In this document: positions 43,847-52,080 of the stretch, piece by piece
How positions within the stretch are numbered: the stretch's first letter is position 1
Layout: each line of letters starts with the position of its first letter
DNA from: a virus
DNA length: 64,000 nucleotides
Reading direction: 5' to 3' (one strand)
IMG/VR virus record: IMGVR_UViG_3300028388_005362
Coordinates: 29,880 to 93,879 of that record
Program-made: the position numbers and the translations under genes
Notes under the pieces: generated by a model
Seen by the model: only the letters and a program-made list of their open reading frames with translations
Told to the model about the DNA's origin: nothing
Databases searched by the model: none

Positions 43847-46800
43847 CTATAAGACCACTACTCGAACAAGTTTTCCGTCTAACCAGAGGTCTTCCCAGCC
43901 GGTGAAACGTACTCCGTTGTGAGGGTAGAAGCGTGCCTCTGTCCCATGAATTCTCCAAGTACCTTTTGGGGTATTAACCTCTTTGTACTCAGCGGTGAAT
44001 GGAACATTGGTAACTGTGAAATACTCCAGTTTGTGGAAACGTCTGAGGTATTTGACAATACGTACATCCCCTTGAGGGAATTCGTTGTCGTTTGCCAAAG
44101 AAGAAGTCTCATCCAAACCAGTCACTTCACGAGCTGCGCTACGAATTCTGTACTCAGTCTCTACGTTTACATAATACTGATGTACACTATAGAAACCATG
44201 GGTGAGTGTCAGGTCATCGTACTTAGCCAGAGGATCGAACACATACATAGGCTCGATGGTCACCCAACCTTTGTCATAGGTCAGACGATAGTTATCCTTC
44301 TCAACGGTATATTGGTTTCCTGAAACAGAAGTATCAAGGTCACCAACCGCCTTATGGAATGTTCCGTACATATAATCGGCAAGACCGAACCATGCGATTG
44401 CAGGCATACGGGCCATCCCTTGGGCAAGCGTCCAATAGTTGATAGGATTATGCCATTGTGGGACACTATTGTTCGGCTCAGCATCGTAGTCAACCATCAC
44501 CTCCAAAGCAGTCAATCCTGCGTGTGAAGGATAAACGTTACCAAGACCGTCCATTGGAGCCAGATAAACTGTGGACAGAATGTAGTCTTTCTCGTCTCCT
44601 GAACCTCCGGTGATGTAGTAAGCGTATCCTTGAATGTCATGTAACCAGAACCCATTTCCCAGATCGATGCTATCCAAAACTGTTTGGGTAGATGGATTAT
44701 ATAGCCTAAGCCTTGGAAGAGCCTCAAGAGTGCTATAATTAGCAGCAATGTCTCCAGCATCGAAAGTATATACACCGTTGTGCTCATTTGCCTGGGTCAG
44801 AAGAATAGTAGTATTCTCTGACTCGGGGTTAGAGTTACCTGCATACGATATTCCGTTATAGCACTCTATTCTGTAAGTCACATTGTAACGGATTCCGAAG
44901 TCATCTTCCAGTTGAGCATAGACTGCGATTGGCCCCCCACTCATGAGCGTATCTCCACTCTGTGGAATGGCTTGCCACACAATCTTGTTGGTTCCTGACC
45001 TCACTTTCTTTTCAACCTTGAGGTCGTACAGACCAGCAGGACTATTTACTTCTCGGGTATAAACACTCACCTTAGACTTATTGGTCAAATCCCAAATGGA
45101 CCAATTTGCCATGGTCATCGTCGTATAGTCCGCCCACTCAATGAATGGAATATCAGCGATATTCATCTCTCCAGAAAAGTGCATATCTCCCTCAAATATA
45201 GGAGCAGCGGTCAGGTCATAGTTGTACTCGATCTCAGGATAAACTTCTTGGCAACTCAATGGACGTTCATCAAAATACATCATCAATGAACCAGTATTGG
45301 AGTAATTGCCTTCAGTATCGAACACGCGTATAGCCAAAGAAACTGTTTCTCCGACAAGATCGTTATCCTTTGCGATTCGAATCCACTGGTTAATCTCAGA
45401 ATCATGTTTACTCCAAATAACTGCTGTGTCACCTGGTTGCCATACCCATTGGCGCTTTTCCTGGTCTCCGGGTGTAGTAATATCAACATCAATACCAGCA
45501 ATTGGATTATCTCCTGGAGTTATATAAGGGCTCAGGTCAATCCACCACTCATTTCCAGCGGAGCTTGCACAGATGGTCTCGTAGATATTCTGCGTTATTT
45601 CCGGATCACCCTCATTGTTATCATCAATTGGAGTTGGACAATCACAAGTAGGCTCAGTGCCGTCAAAATACAGGGTATATTGAACATGGTTAGAGAAATC
45701 ATACTCGGTATCATATACCCTCAGCCAGATGGTAATCGAAGAACCTTCCAGGCTAACTCCCTGGTCCTTGATGAATTTGAGCTCTGTCTCTCCCTCTACA
45801 TTATTGTAACTGAAGAATGTTCCTTTACCAAATACATGTAGGCTATTTTCGATAGCTTCTGTACCAGTATCCAGGTCAATTCCAGCAATAGTCTGTCCAT
45901 TGGTAGTGATGTGAGAATCAAGGTCTGTCAAATACGCACAGGTATACCAGTCAATATTATAACATACCGTGTCTGTAATTGGCGTTTGAACACTCGGAGA
46001 ATCTGCAGGATTGATAGTGTCCACCAGACATTCACAAGTGGTTTGTGAAGGTTCAAAATACAACGTGATTGTAGAAGTAGTACTGGTATCCCCATCTGTA
46101 TCAAACACTTGAACATCGAAAGTTATTGAATCTCCGTCCAACAGCCCATGTTCTTGTGGGTAGATACGAATAAGTAAGGGGTTGTCTGCCCCGTGTTCTG
46201 TCCATAGGAGAGCCTCCGGTGTTTCAGTGGCTTCTTGGAAACCCGCCTGAGAAACATTCATATCTATACCCTCAACAATCTGGTCGTTATTATCCACGTA
46301 TGGGCTCATATCGAATAAGTATCCCAGACAATCCTGAGCCACCGTCCCACACAAAGTATCATTGATAGGTGAGGTAACAAGTGGAGGACAGCTGATACAA
46401 ATAGTGTCCATTGTACAGGCGCAAGTGGAGTCAGTACCATCGAAGAAAACAGTCAGAGTCTTGTAATCACTGGTGTCTCCCTCAGTATCAAAGGCTACCA
46501 TACCCAATATCAGTTCTTGTCCCTCTACACTTGCATTTTCTTTCTCGTAGAAATCGATGACAAATGGAGAAGCAGAATCGTGGTCTGTGTAATATGTACC
46601 ATAGAACCAGTTGGTGTAGGTGTCTTGGAAACCAGCTATGTCCGTATCAATGTCCAAACCAACGACTGTTTGACCGTTAGCGTCAATATAATCGCTAATA
46701 TCAAACCTCCAGCCAGGACAATCAGCTGCTTTGTTGTAACAAGCAGTCACATATACATCAGACAGTATTGGTGGGTCCAGTGGGTCAGGAGTTGAATCTC

Positions 46801-48844
46801 CGTAAGTACAAGAACAGTTGGTCAATGTATCGTTGAAGTATACCTGCAACGTAACAAAATCACTGCCGTTGCCTTCTTCATCCACCACACGGGCTTGTAT
46901 TTCCAAAGTATCTCCAGCGATGCTGTCAAAATATCCAGGGTTTGGAGTTACCCAGAACTTGGTTAAAGTATCTTGCTCGTAGTCTGTCTCAAAGGTTACA
47001 TACTCCAGAACATTTATACTGTCCATGTCCACTCCCAGGTCAAGGTCTATTCCTTGCAAGGTCTGACCATTGAGGTTAACATACGATGCAAGATCAAAAC
47101 TCCATCCAGCACAAGTCGATGTATCGATGTCATAACAGGCTTCAAACAATACAGGGTCTTGAGTAATTTCCGGAGCTGCTTGTTTGACTATATCACCCAG
47201 GCAAATACACTCGCTGTCCCCATTGGGGTCAAAGTATACTGAGGCAGTATAATAGTTTCCTACATCACCGTCCATATCGTAAGGATACATAGCAAGATAG
47301 AGTGTGTCCCCTGAAGGATTATACCCAGAGTCCGCTTCGAAAATCACTTCCTTGTTGTACACACTTCCCGGACGAGCATGCCAGGTTCCTTGTGCATAAG
47401 CATAGAAGGTGTTCTGGTTTCCGGAATCGGCAGTATTTAGATCTAACCCATCGAGCTCTTGACCATTCTCATCGATAAAATCTGACAGGTCAACCACCCA
47501 AGTATCACACCCTGAAGGTTGGTTGGCAGAAACAACCGCAAGAGAAGTTCCAGACATTTGTGGAGCATTCGACACCACTCTGCTGCCAAAGTCAGATACT
47601 TCAACAGTAATCGTAGCAGAATCAGTCCAATTACCATACTGGTCCTTATAGCGATACTGGAATGTGTGTTGAGTACCTACTGAAGGCATTGTTTGTCCAT
47701 CACGTAAGAACACCCAGAAACTTCCATTACCATAGAAATAGGAGCCTCCAGAAGAAGTCTTGTAGTAATGACTTTTTACTTTGTAAGGCCCAAAATCAAA
47801 TGAATCATCTACTGCCGCTGTGGCGGGGTTTAAGTCAAGCTCTATATCATGGTATCCCCCGTTACTTCCCGCATTATCGTCAGCGCCAGCGGTAACCCTC
47901 AGATTCTTGAGGATAAAATTGTGTCCGACATGGTACTGCTGTGACTTGTCGAAGTAAACCAAATCATCAAAGATCTTGACCGGAGAAGAACATAAAGAAT
48001 CTCCAGAAGGACTCTCTACAATATTCACGTTCAAAGCCGTGAAGTGGTCGTTATTGATGTGGTCATAGTTTCCTGCATAGTAAACTTTGTCCCAACCAGT
48101 AAAGTTAGTGTCCTGTGAGTCAAGAAAGAATGTGTAGGAATGACCGTAAGGCTCTCCTTCTCCGACTTGCCCCTCAGAAGGCCAGGTAATTACACCTGAG
48201 GCGTCTGTTGGTATAACCCCAGCAGGCTCAGCATTATAATTGTATTCCTGATAGTTGAAATTAAGCGACCTATACCCAGCTCTATCGCCCCACAATGGGT
48301 TTTCTATGGCGTCTTGAGTATAACGTATATCTACCTCTTTTGGCCCTGCTGGCTGAGCCATAAATTGGGAAGTACGGCTAATATCCGTTGTGCCCCCTGG
48401 TTGATAATACCTATACGTGAACTCATTGATCGTTGTTCTTGGAATACCGTGAGATTTGAAATAAAATTCACAGTATCCAGAACCAATAGAGTCCACCCAT
48501 ATCTGAAGATAGTCTTCAGCGTTATGGTAAATGGTCAAGGTGTCCACCCAAGCTCCTGTGTGAGTTTTGAATTTCACAGAATCTATGGTGCCTGTGATAT
48601 TATCAGATAGAGCCCGATTCCATCCTTGCGGGTTATCGATGTTGCCATCAGTGTCATAAAGGGAACCTACGCTTTCCCAGTAGATACCTGACTGAGAGAA
48701 AGCTCCCAGGGAAAGCAACATAACCATTGCTGTTGCAACAGTTCTGCGAAAATTTAGACTCTCAATAAATGAGGTCAGGGCATACAAGACGCCCGCTCCA
48801 GCCATGCCAAGCATGAGTAGAGGAAACAATACAAGTTTGTTCAT
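43847..48844 (-). CDS. Exported 1665-aa protein with six tandem beta-rich modules
   Basis: N-terminus has two hydrophobic stretches; the second (TVATAMVMLLSLGAFSQ) looks like a signal peptide with cleavage after Ser-Gln. Residues about 424-1206 hold six modules of about 130 aa, each with a Cys, then W-x-(F/V)-D-(L/I)-(S/A)-x-(Y/F)-(I/V), N-G-Q-x-(I/L)-x-G-(I/L)-D-(L/I/V)-(D/N), (V/A)-x-D-(T/E)-E-G-x-x-S and a final Y-F-(D/E)... C-x-C. The Cys pairs fit extracellular disulphides. The C-terminal 450 residues are beta-rich without repeats. Host-dependent secretion of so large a phage protein is unusual; surface adhesion, receptor blocking or a tail part are options. It has its own promoter with paired operator-like sites. 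Confidence 0.85.
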   Translation of the reverse strand: MNKLVLFPLLMLGMAGAGVLYALTSFIESLNFRRTVATAMVMLLSLGAFSQSGIYWESVGSLYDTDGNIDNPQGWNRALSDNITGTIDSVKFKTHTGAWVDTLTIYHNAEDYLQIWVDSIGSGYCEFYFKSHGIPRTTINEFTYRYYQPGGTTDISRTSQFMAQPAGPKEVDIRYTQDAIENPLWGDRAGYRSLNFNYQEYNYNAEPAGVIPTDASGVITWPSEGQVGEGEPYGHSYTFFLDSQDTNFTGWDKVYYAGNYDHINNDHFTALNVNIVESPSGDSLCSSPVKIFDDLVYFDKSQQYHVGHNFILKNLRVTAGADDNAGSNGGYHDIELDLNPATAAVDDSFDFGPYKVKSHYYKTSSGGSYFYGNGSFWVFLRDGQTMPSVGTQHTFQYRYKDQYGNWTDSATITVEVSDFGSRVVSNAPQMSGTSLAVVSANQPSGCDTWVVDLSDFIDENGQELDGLDLNTADSGNQNTFYAYAQGTWHARPGSVYNKEVIFEADSGYNPSGDTLYLAMYPYDMDGDVGNYYTASVYFDPNGDSECICLGDIVKQAAPEITQDPVLFEACYDIDTSTCAGWSFDLASYVNLNGQTLQGIDLDLGVDMDSINVLEYVTFETDYEQDTLTKFWVTPNPGYFDSIAGDTLEIQARVVDEEGNGSDFVTLQVYFNDTLTNCSCTYGDSTPDPLDPPILSDVYVTACYNKAADCPGWRFDISDYIDANGQTVVGLDIDTDIAGFQDTYTNWFYGTYYTDHDSASPFVIDFYEKENASVEGQELILGMVAFDTEGDTSDYKTLTVFFDGTDSTCACTMDTICISCPPLVTSPINDTLCGTVAQDCLGYLFDMSPYVDNNDQIVEGIDMNVSQAGFQEATETPEALLWTEHGADNPLLIRIYPQEHGLLDGDSITFDVQVFDTDGDTSTTSTITLYFEPSQTTCECLVDTINPADSPSVQTPITDTVCYNIDWYTCAYLTDLDSHITTNGQTIAGIDLDTGTEAIENSLHVFGKGTFFSYNNVEGETELKFIKDQGVSLEGSSITIWLRVYDTEYDFSNHVQYTLYFDGTEPTCDCPTPIDDNNEGDPEITQNIYETICASSAGNEWWIDLSPYITPGDNPIAGIDVDITTPGDQEKRQWVWQPGDTAVIWSKHDSEINQWIRIAKDNDLVGETVSLAIRVFDTEGNYSNTGSLMMYFDERPLSCQEVYPEIEYNYDLTAAPIFEGDMHFSGEMNIADIPFIEWADYTTMTMANWSIWDLTNKSKVSVYTREVNSPAGLYDLKVEKKVRSGTNKIVWQAIPQSGDTLMSGGPIAVYAQLEDDFGIRYNVTYRIECYNGISYAGNSNPESENTTILLTQANEHNGVYTFDAGDIAANYSTLEALPRLRLYNPSTQTVLDSIDLGNGFWLHDIQGYAYYITGGSGDEKDYILSTVYLAPMDGLGNVYPSHAGLTALEVMVDYDAEPNNSVPQWHNPINYWTLAQGMARMPAIAWFGLADYMYGTFHKAVGDLDTSVSGNQYTVEKDNYRLTYDKGWVTIEPMYVFDPLAKYDDLTLTHGFYSVHQYYVNVETEYRIRSAAREVTGLDETSSLANDNEFPQGDVRIVKYLRRFHKLEYFTVTNVPFTAEYKEVNTPKGTWRIHGTEARFYPHNGVRFTGWEDLWLDGKLVRVVVL

Positions 48845-48881
48845 GAATAAGTTGATTGGATAAATAATTTGTTAACTGGAT

Positions 48882-48949
48882 GCAGAATCTTATTCTGTCA
48901 GAACTGCAAATATACAGCTTTTTTGCCTGTATACAGTATATTATTCTGT
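48882..48949 (-). promoter_or_regulatory. Promoter of the exported giant with paired operator-like sites
   Basis: On the minus strand TATATTTG (48914-48907) is a perfect Bacteroidota -7 box. Sites 48933-48949 (ACAGTAT-ATT-ATTCTGT) upstream and 48882-48898 (GCAGAAT-CTT-ATTCTGT) downstream lie 18 and 8 bp from the box, 34 bp apart. The start codon is 38 bases further on. The same spacing occurs at 63262-63329. Confidence 0.7.
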
Positions 48950-48972
48950 GGTATGTCCAAATAAAAAACCGC

Positions 48973-49281
48973 TTACACTTCGTAGTACAAGAACCCATCT
49001 GCATCGATAGATTCCACAAAACCCATGCGTGTATATATCTTTCTAAGACGCCTTAAATACCAACCCACTCCAGAAGCAGGATAGAGACGACATTTCTTGT
49101 TTTGCGCACGGGCATAGGCTTTCACAGCGTTGATTATCTTGTATCCGTAGCCTTTGTGTCTGTAGCCTTTTCGGATCTCGATATACTCAACAAGAACTGT
49201 GGTATCATCTTCGTTCAACCACAGTTCCTTGAGCACATGCTGCATGTCGACGCAATAGTCGACCAGCTCGAATAGTTTCAC
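48973..49281 (-). CDS. GNAT-family acetyltransferase, short form
   Basis: 102 aa. VEYIEIRKGYRHKGYGYKIINA holds the acetyl-CoA-binding motif A, R-x-x-G-x-G (RHKGYG). Then LYPASGVGWYLRRLRKIYTRMGF has the G-F ending of motif B. It is shorter than usual GNATs (about 140-150 aa) and lacks the first helices, like small phage GNATs. Substrate unknown; such phage enzymes can modify host proteins or toxins. Confidence 0.75.
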   Translation of the reverse strand: MKLFELVDYCVDMQHVLKELWLNEDDTTVLVEYIEIRKGYRHKGYGYKIINAVKAYARAQNKKCRLYPASGVGWYLRRLRKIYTRMGFVESIDADGFLYYEV

Positions 49282-49284
49282 AAG

Positions 49285-49386
49285 TCAACCCCTCCATTGG
49301 TTAGGGTTATCCAAATCGATATTGCCCTGTAACAGGCAGTATATGAGACCGAATACAGCCCCTATTTTGTGTACAAATTTCTTCAT
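49285..49386 (-). CDS. Possible 33-aa hydrophobic micro-protein
   Basis: ATG 49386 to TGA 49285: MKKFVHKIGAVFGLIYCLL then a short polar tail. One short hydrophobic helix. Ends three bases before the acetyltransferase start, so it could be the first cistron of that transcript. No other support; its start lies next to the divergent promoter of the 49453 gene. Confidence 0.35.
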   Translation of the reverse strand: MKKFVHKIGAVFGLIYCLLQGNIDLDNPNQWRG

Positions 49387-49388
49387 AA

Positions 49389-49412
49389 GCAGTATTATAT
49401 TTCGTATTTTTG
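49389..49412 (+). promoter_or_regulatory. Promoter of the single plus-strand gene 49453-49713
   Basis: TATTTTTG at 49405-49412 fits the -7 box TAnnTTTG. Directly upstream GCAGTAT-TAT-ATTTCGT (49389-49405) resembles the operator-like family but matches only 10 of 14 arm positions. Start codon is about 40 bases downstream. Confidence 0.45.
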
Positions 49413-49452
49413 CAAGAATCATTTACTAATAACCCTTAAACATCATTTAATT

Positions 49453-49713
49453 ATGTCAGACGTATCATTAGGCGCTTACCTTCAAGATTGTGGAGTCAAA
49501 GGACTCGTTGAAAAGCAGTACATCAGTACTACTACTCCAATCAATACTTACATGGCGCAGCCTGCAGAATCAGCGTTTGCCAACGGAGCCTTAGGCTCAC
49601 AGTTCGTTGCTGACCCTGATGCGGGCAATCAGACAGAAGGTTGGTGGGACGATATGTGGGATTACTGGGGTCGCAAGGTAAGCGACTGGACGCTCGAAAA
49701 TATCGAACGATAG
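49453..49713 (+). CDS. Small acidic protein on its own transcript, 86 aa
   Basis: I start at ATG 49453 (MSDVSLGAYLQDCG); the frame is open further up but that part covers the promoter. Rich in Ala, Gly, Asn and acidic residues and ends with an aromatic, acidic tail (GWWDDMWDYWGRKVSDW). It lies alone on the plus strand with its own promoter and strong terminator, in the middle of minus-strand genes, so it is probably expressed at another time. Function unknown. Confidence 0.7.
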   Translation: MSDVSLGAYLQDCGVKGLVEKQYISTTTPINTYMAQPAESAFANGALGSQFVADPDAGNQTEGWWDDMWDYWGRKVSDWTLENIER

Positions 49714-49731
49714 TTTCTCCAACACATCATG

Positions 49732-49759
49732 AAAAACCCAGGCAATCGTCTGGGTTTTT
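49732..49759 (+). terminator. Strong rho-independent terminator
   Basis: AAAAACCCAG (49732-49741) pairs with CTGGGTTTTT (49750-49759), 8-base loop, then a T-run. Works in both directions; it also ends the opposite-strand micro-gene 49759-49932. Confidence 0.85.
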
Positions 49760-49932
49760 TATTTGAGTAGATTTACCAGGGATACCACAAAGGCTGTGAT
49801 ACATAAGGCCCCCAGCAACCAGCCCAACCAGTAGTCAGGCGACAGGACGAAATAGAACAAAAATGGAAATGCTAAAACCACCCCAATCAATGCTGAGGCT
49901 CGTCCTATAAACAAATTTCTTTTGGTCCTCAT
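49759..49932 (-). CDS. Two-helix membrane micro-protein, 57 aa
   Basis: ATG 49932 to TAA 49759: basic start MRTKRNLFIGRA, then two hydrophobic helices (ALIGVVLAFPFLFYFVL and WLLGALCITAFVVSLV) separated by SPDYWLG. This is holin- or immunity-protein-like in shape but no family was recognised. Its 3' end shares the terminator of the opposite gene. Confidence 0.55.
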   Translation of the reverse strand: MRTKRNLFIGRASALIGVVLAFPFLFYFVLSPDYWLGWLLGALCITAFVVSLVNLLK

Positions 49933-50104
49933 AGGTTTGGTTTATAGTTGTACTTTTAGAGCGAATTTATAAAAAGGAGCCGAGACCCACGGTGCCGTAG
50001 CCGGGCCAACGTGGATCGACTTCCCTATAATTTACTGAAAGAAAAAACTCTGTAAAGTGATTGTTTAAGTTGAGAACGTCGGGCTACTATTTATTTTGAG
50101 GATT

Positions 50105-50683
50105 TTATACAGGTACAGAGAACTCAAACAGCTTAGTCAGTGACTTGGAACCTCCTTGTATGTATAGCATTGCTAAATCGAATCGAGGATGGGTGACCTG
50201 AAGCATTCTATCCATGCAGCCCAGCTTCTCCTCGTAGGTATCGGCTACCATCATCTCCAAAAGGATTTCGTTGAGGGTAGGTAGACCGTAGTCTGAGATG
50301 AGCCACTGACCGTTTTCCTGGCTCCAGCAGTATTTGTCAGTCCAGGCTTCCAGGGATTCTTCAGTGCCTTCAGGCCAATCCCCTTCATCGGGAACATGTA
50401 CTTCGAATATATGTAAAGGTTTTAATGGGGAGTGACCACACAACTCAGTGTTGAGTTGAAGTCTTGCAGTTGTTTCAATGAACCTATCGATGACCTTCTC
50501 CATCAGTTTCTCTGAGCGAACAAACCCATACCGGGCGTACTCGACCCAGAGGCGACGGATCTCATGGAAAGGGGAGATGTTCCACTTTTGTTTAGTGACA
50601 CCCCCCATCCAATCTTGGTACATTTCATAAATAAGCTCATCGTATACTTCGTAGTATGCGTGTACAGCCTGGTCTTTGTTCAT
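50105..50683 (-). CDS. Unknown protein, 192 aa
   Basis: I start at ATG 50683, which overlaps the upstream stop by four bases (ATGA). Acidic, helical, Trp-rich protein (MYQDWMGG, WPEGTEESLEAWTDKY). Probably co-translated with the macro-like gene. No family recognised. Confidence 0.6.
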   Translation of the reverse strand: MNKDQAVHAYYEVYDELIYEMYQDWMGGVTKQKWNISPFHEIRRLWVEYARYGFVRSEKLMEKVIDRFIETTARLQLNTELCGHSPLKPLHIFEVHVPDEGDWPEGTEESLEAWTDKYCWSQENGQWLISDYGLPTLNEILLEMMVADTYEEKLGCMDRMLQVTHPRFDLAMLYIQGGSKSLTKLFEFSVPV

Positions 50684-51105
50684 AATCGAGGCATGTTTAG
50701 TTCTTGCCAGAATCTCTCCGGCAAGCAAATATTAGGCACATCCATCGCATCGTAGAACAAAGGAGCAATGTGCTCAGGCTCATACCCAGCCAATCCACAT
50801 CCTATCTCTGTTACCAGGAAGGTATGGGAAGGGTGAGCTTTGGCATACCTGATGAAATTATCAACATGTATCTCGATAGCGTCAAGAGAAATAGTTTCGA
50901 TTTGGTATCCTTTGGTTGGAATGGCAAAACACTGGCCTGTCATTCCATAACCCACACCCCACTGGGCATTCCACTGGATGTGAGCCGCACGAGCAGCGCC
51001 AGCCCCGTGTATGCCAGCAAGGTTAGAACCAAATACGAACACCTCACCACTGTTAAGCCCAGTGATGTGTTCAGGGGTTGTTCTATTTGTCACGCTGAGT
51101 CTCAT
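50680..51105 (-). CDS. Macro-domain-like phage protein (A1S_2505-type)
   Basis: 141 aa. GEVFVFGSNLAGIHGAGAA, GYGMTGQCFAIPTKG and FLVTEIGCGLAGYEPEHIAPLF follow the macro-domain-like order: G-S-N-x-x-x-x-H-G-x-G-A-A, then a loop ending I-P-T-K, then (T)-x-I-G-C-G-L-A-G. Macro domains bind ADP-ribose and some remove it from proteins or DNA. Such phage proteins may counter ADP-ribosylation or NAD-based defence, but this is inference. It overlaps its neighbours by four bases. Confidence 0.8.
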   Translation of the reverse strand: MRLSVTNRTTPEHITGLNSGEVFVFGSNLAGIHGAGAARAAHIQWNAQWGVGYGMTGQCFAIPTKGYQIETISLDAIEIHVDNFIRYAKAHPSHTFLVTEIGCGLAGYEPEHIAPLFYDAMDVPNICLPERFWQELNMPRL

Positions 51106-51461
51106 GACGACTTCTTTAACGGTACAGGAGCAACCGAAAGTCCGAGAGCATTTTTAATCTGGGTAGGAGTCATACCAGCCGCTTCCATTTCTTTGAGAGT
51201 GACTTCTCGCTCAGAGACAGCCGTTCGACGGATCTGGGCGCGTAGTTTTTCTCTTTGCAGGGTCATGTCGTTAACTTTGACGTTAGCAACCTGAACTGCG
51301 ATTATGTTCCTTGCGGATTCGTTGAGTGCGTAGGCTTTGTCTACGCCAAGTTTTCCATCTTTTAACTCTCTACGCTCTTGGAGCATGTCTTCTGTGAGCT
51401 CATCTAATAAAGTGGAGTTGTACTCAGCTTTGTGCGAGTCTGATCTTTTTTCTTCTTTCAC
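51102..51461 (-). CDS. Helical protein of unknown function, 119 aa
   Basis: Nearly all charged helix (QERRELKDGKLGVDKAY, LQREKLRAQIRRTAVSERE), ending with AGMTPTQIKNALGLSVAPVP, which looks like a short helix-turn-helix. Overlaps the zinc-finger gene upstream by 38 bases. Both begin MKEEKR, possibly a trace of duplication. No family recognised. Confidence 0.55.
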   Translation of the reverse strand: MKEEKRSDSHKAEYNSTLLDELTEDMLQERRELKDGKLGVDKAYALNESARNIIAVQVANVKVNDMTLQREKLRAQIRRTAVSEREVTLKEMEAAGMTPTQIKNALGLSVAPVPLKKSS

Positions 51462-52080
51462 GGTTGTAATTATTTTTAGAGGTAGTTATACATTTTTTAC
51501 ACTTAAACAGGTTGTTCTCTGCATTCTTTCCTTTTTTAGGGACATAGAAATTTTCTTCTGTGTAAGGCTTAGAGGTTCCGCAAGAAATGCACGTCAGAGT
51601 TTTTAGATCTCCCTTTCTTATTTGATTTCTCAGCTCTCTTATAAGTAAGAGTTGCGATCTTTTGAGTTCTATCACACTGTCAGGAAGTTCGTGCATCTCT
51701 TCCAGAGAGAGATCAAACTGCTTCTGCAGGTGCCCACGAATAATGTAGTCCTTTAAAACCAAAGAGTCTTTTTTCTTTCTCTTTTTTCTATAATATTTAA
51801 CTGCTTCAGGGTTTTTTAGTTCCCAATTCTTCTTGTACTGCTTAACTCTATCTGGGTGGGCAGCTACCCAGGCATCTCTTAGTTCTTTTTGTCTTTTTTT
51901 ATATTCGAGACTTCGGCTGTGGTAATCCTTTTTTGCTTTTTCGTTAATACAGCTCCTACAAGTATGTTTGAAGTAAGTTTTTGTTTTTCCGCCTCGTTTC
52001 TTAGTTTGAGTTGGAAAGAAGTCCAGATTCAGGAGTTTCTCTTCCCCACATTTAATGCACGTTCTCTTTTCTTCTTTCAT
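51424..52080 (-). CDS. Cys-rich (two zinc-finger pairs) basic protein A
   Basis: About 218 aa from ATG 52080. CIKC...CRSC near residues 8-40 and CISC...CKKC near the end are two four-Cys zinc sites; the middle is very basic with LPDSVIELKRSQLLLIREL. It aligns with the next gene upstream across both Cys pairs and the core (L-I-E-x-K-R-x-Q-L-L-x-x-R-E-L). These features occur in phage proteins linked to HNH or other homing endonucleases, but no HNH residues are seen. Nucleic-acid binding is likely. Confidence 0.7.
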   Translation of the reverse strand: MKEEKRTCIKCGEEKLLNLDFFPTQTKKRGGKTKTYFKHTCRSCINEKAKKDYHSRSLEYKKRQKELRDAWVAAHPDRVKQYKKNWELKNPEAVKYYRKKRKKKDSLVLKDYIIRGHLQKQFDLSLEEMHELPDSVIELKRSQLLLIRELRNQIRKGDLKTLTCISCGTSKPYTEENFYVPKKGKNAENNLFKCKKCITTSKNNYNRERRKKIRLAQS

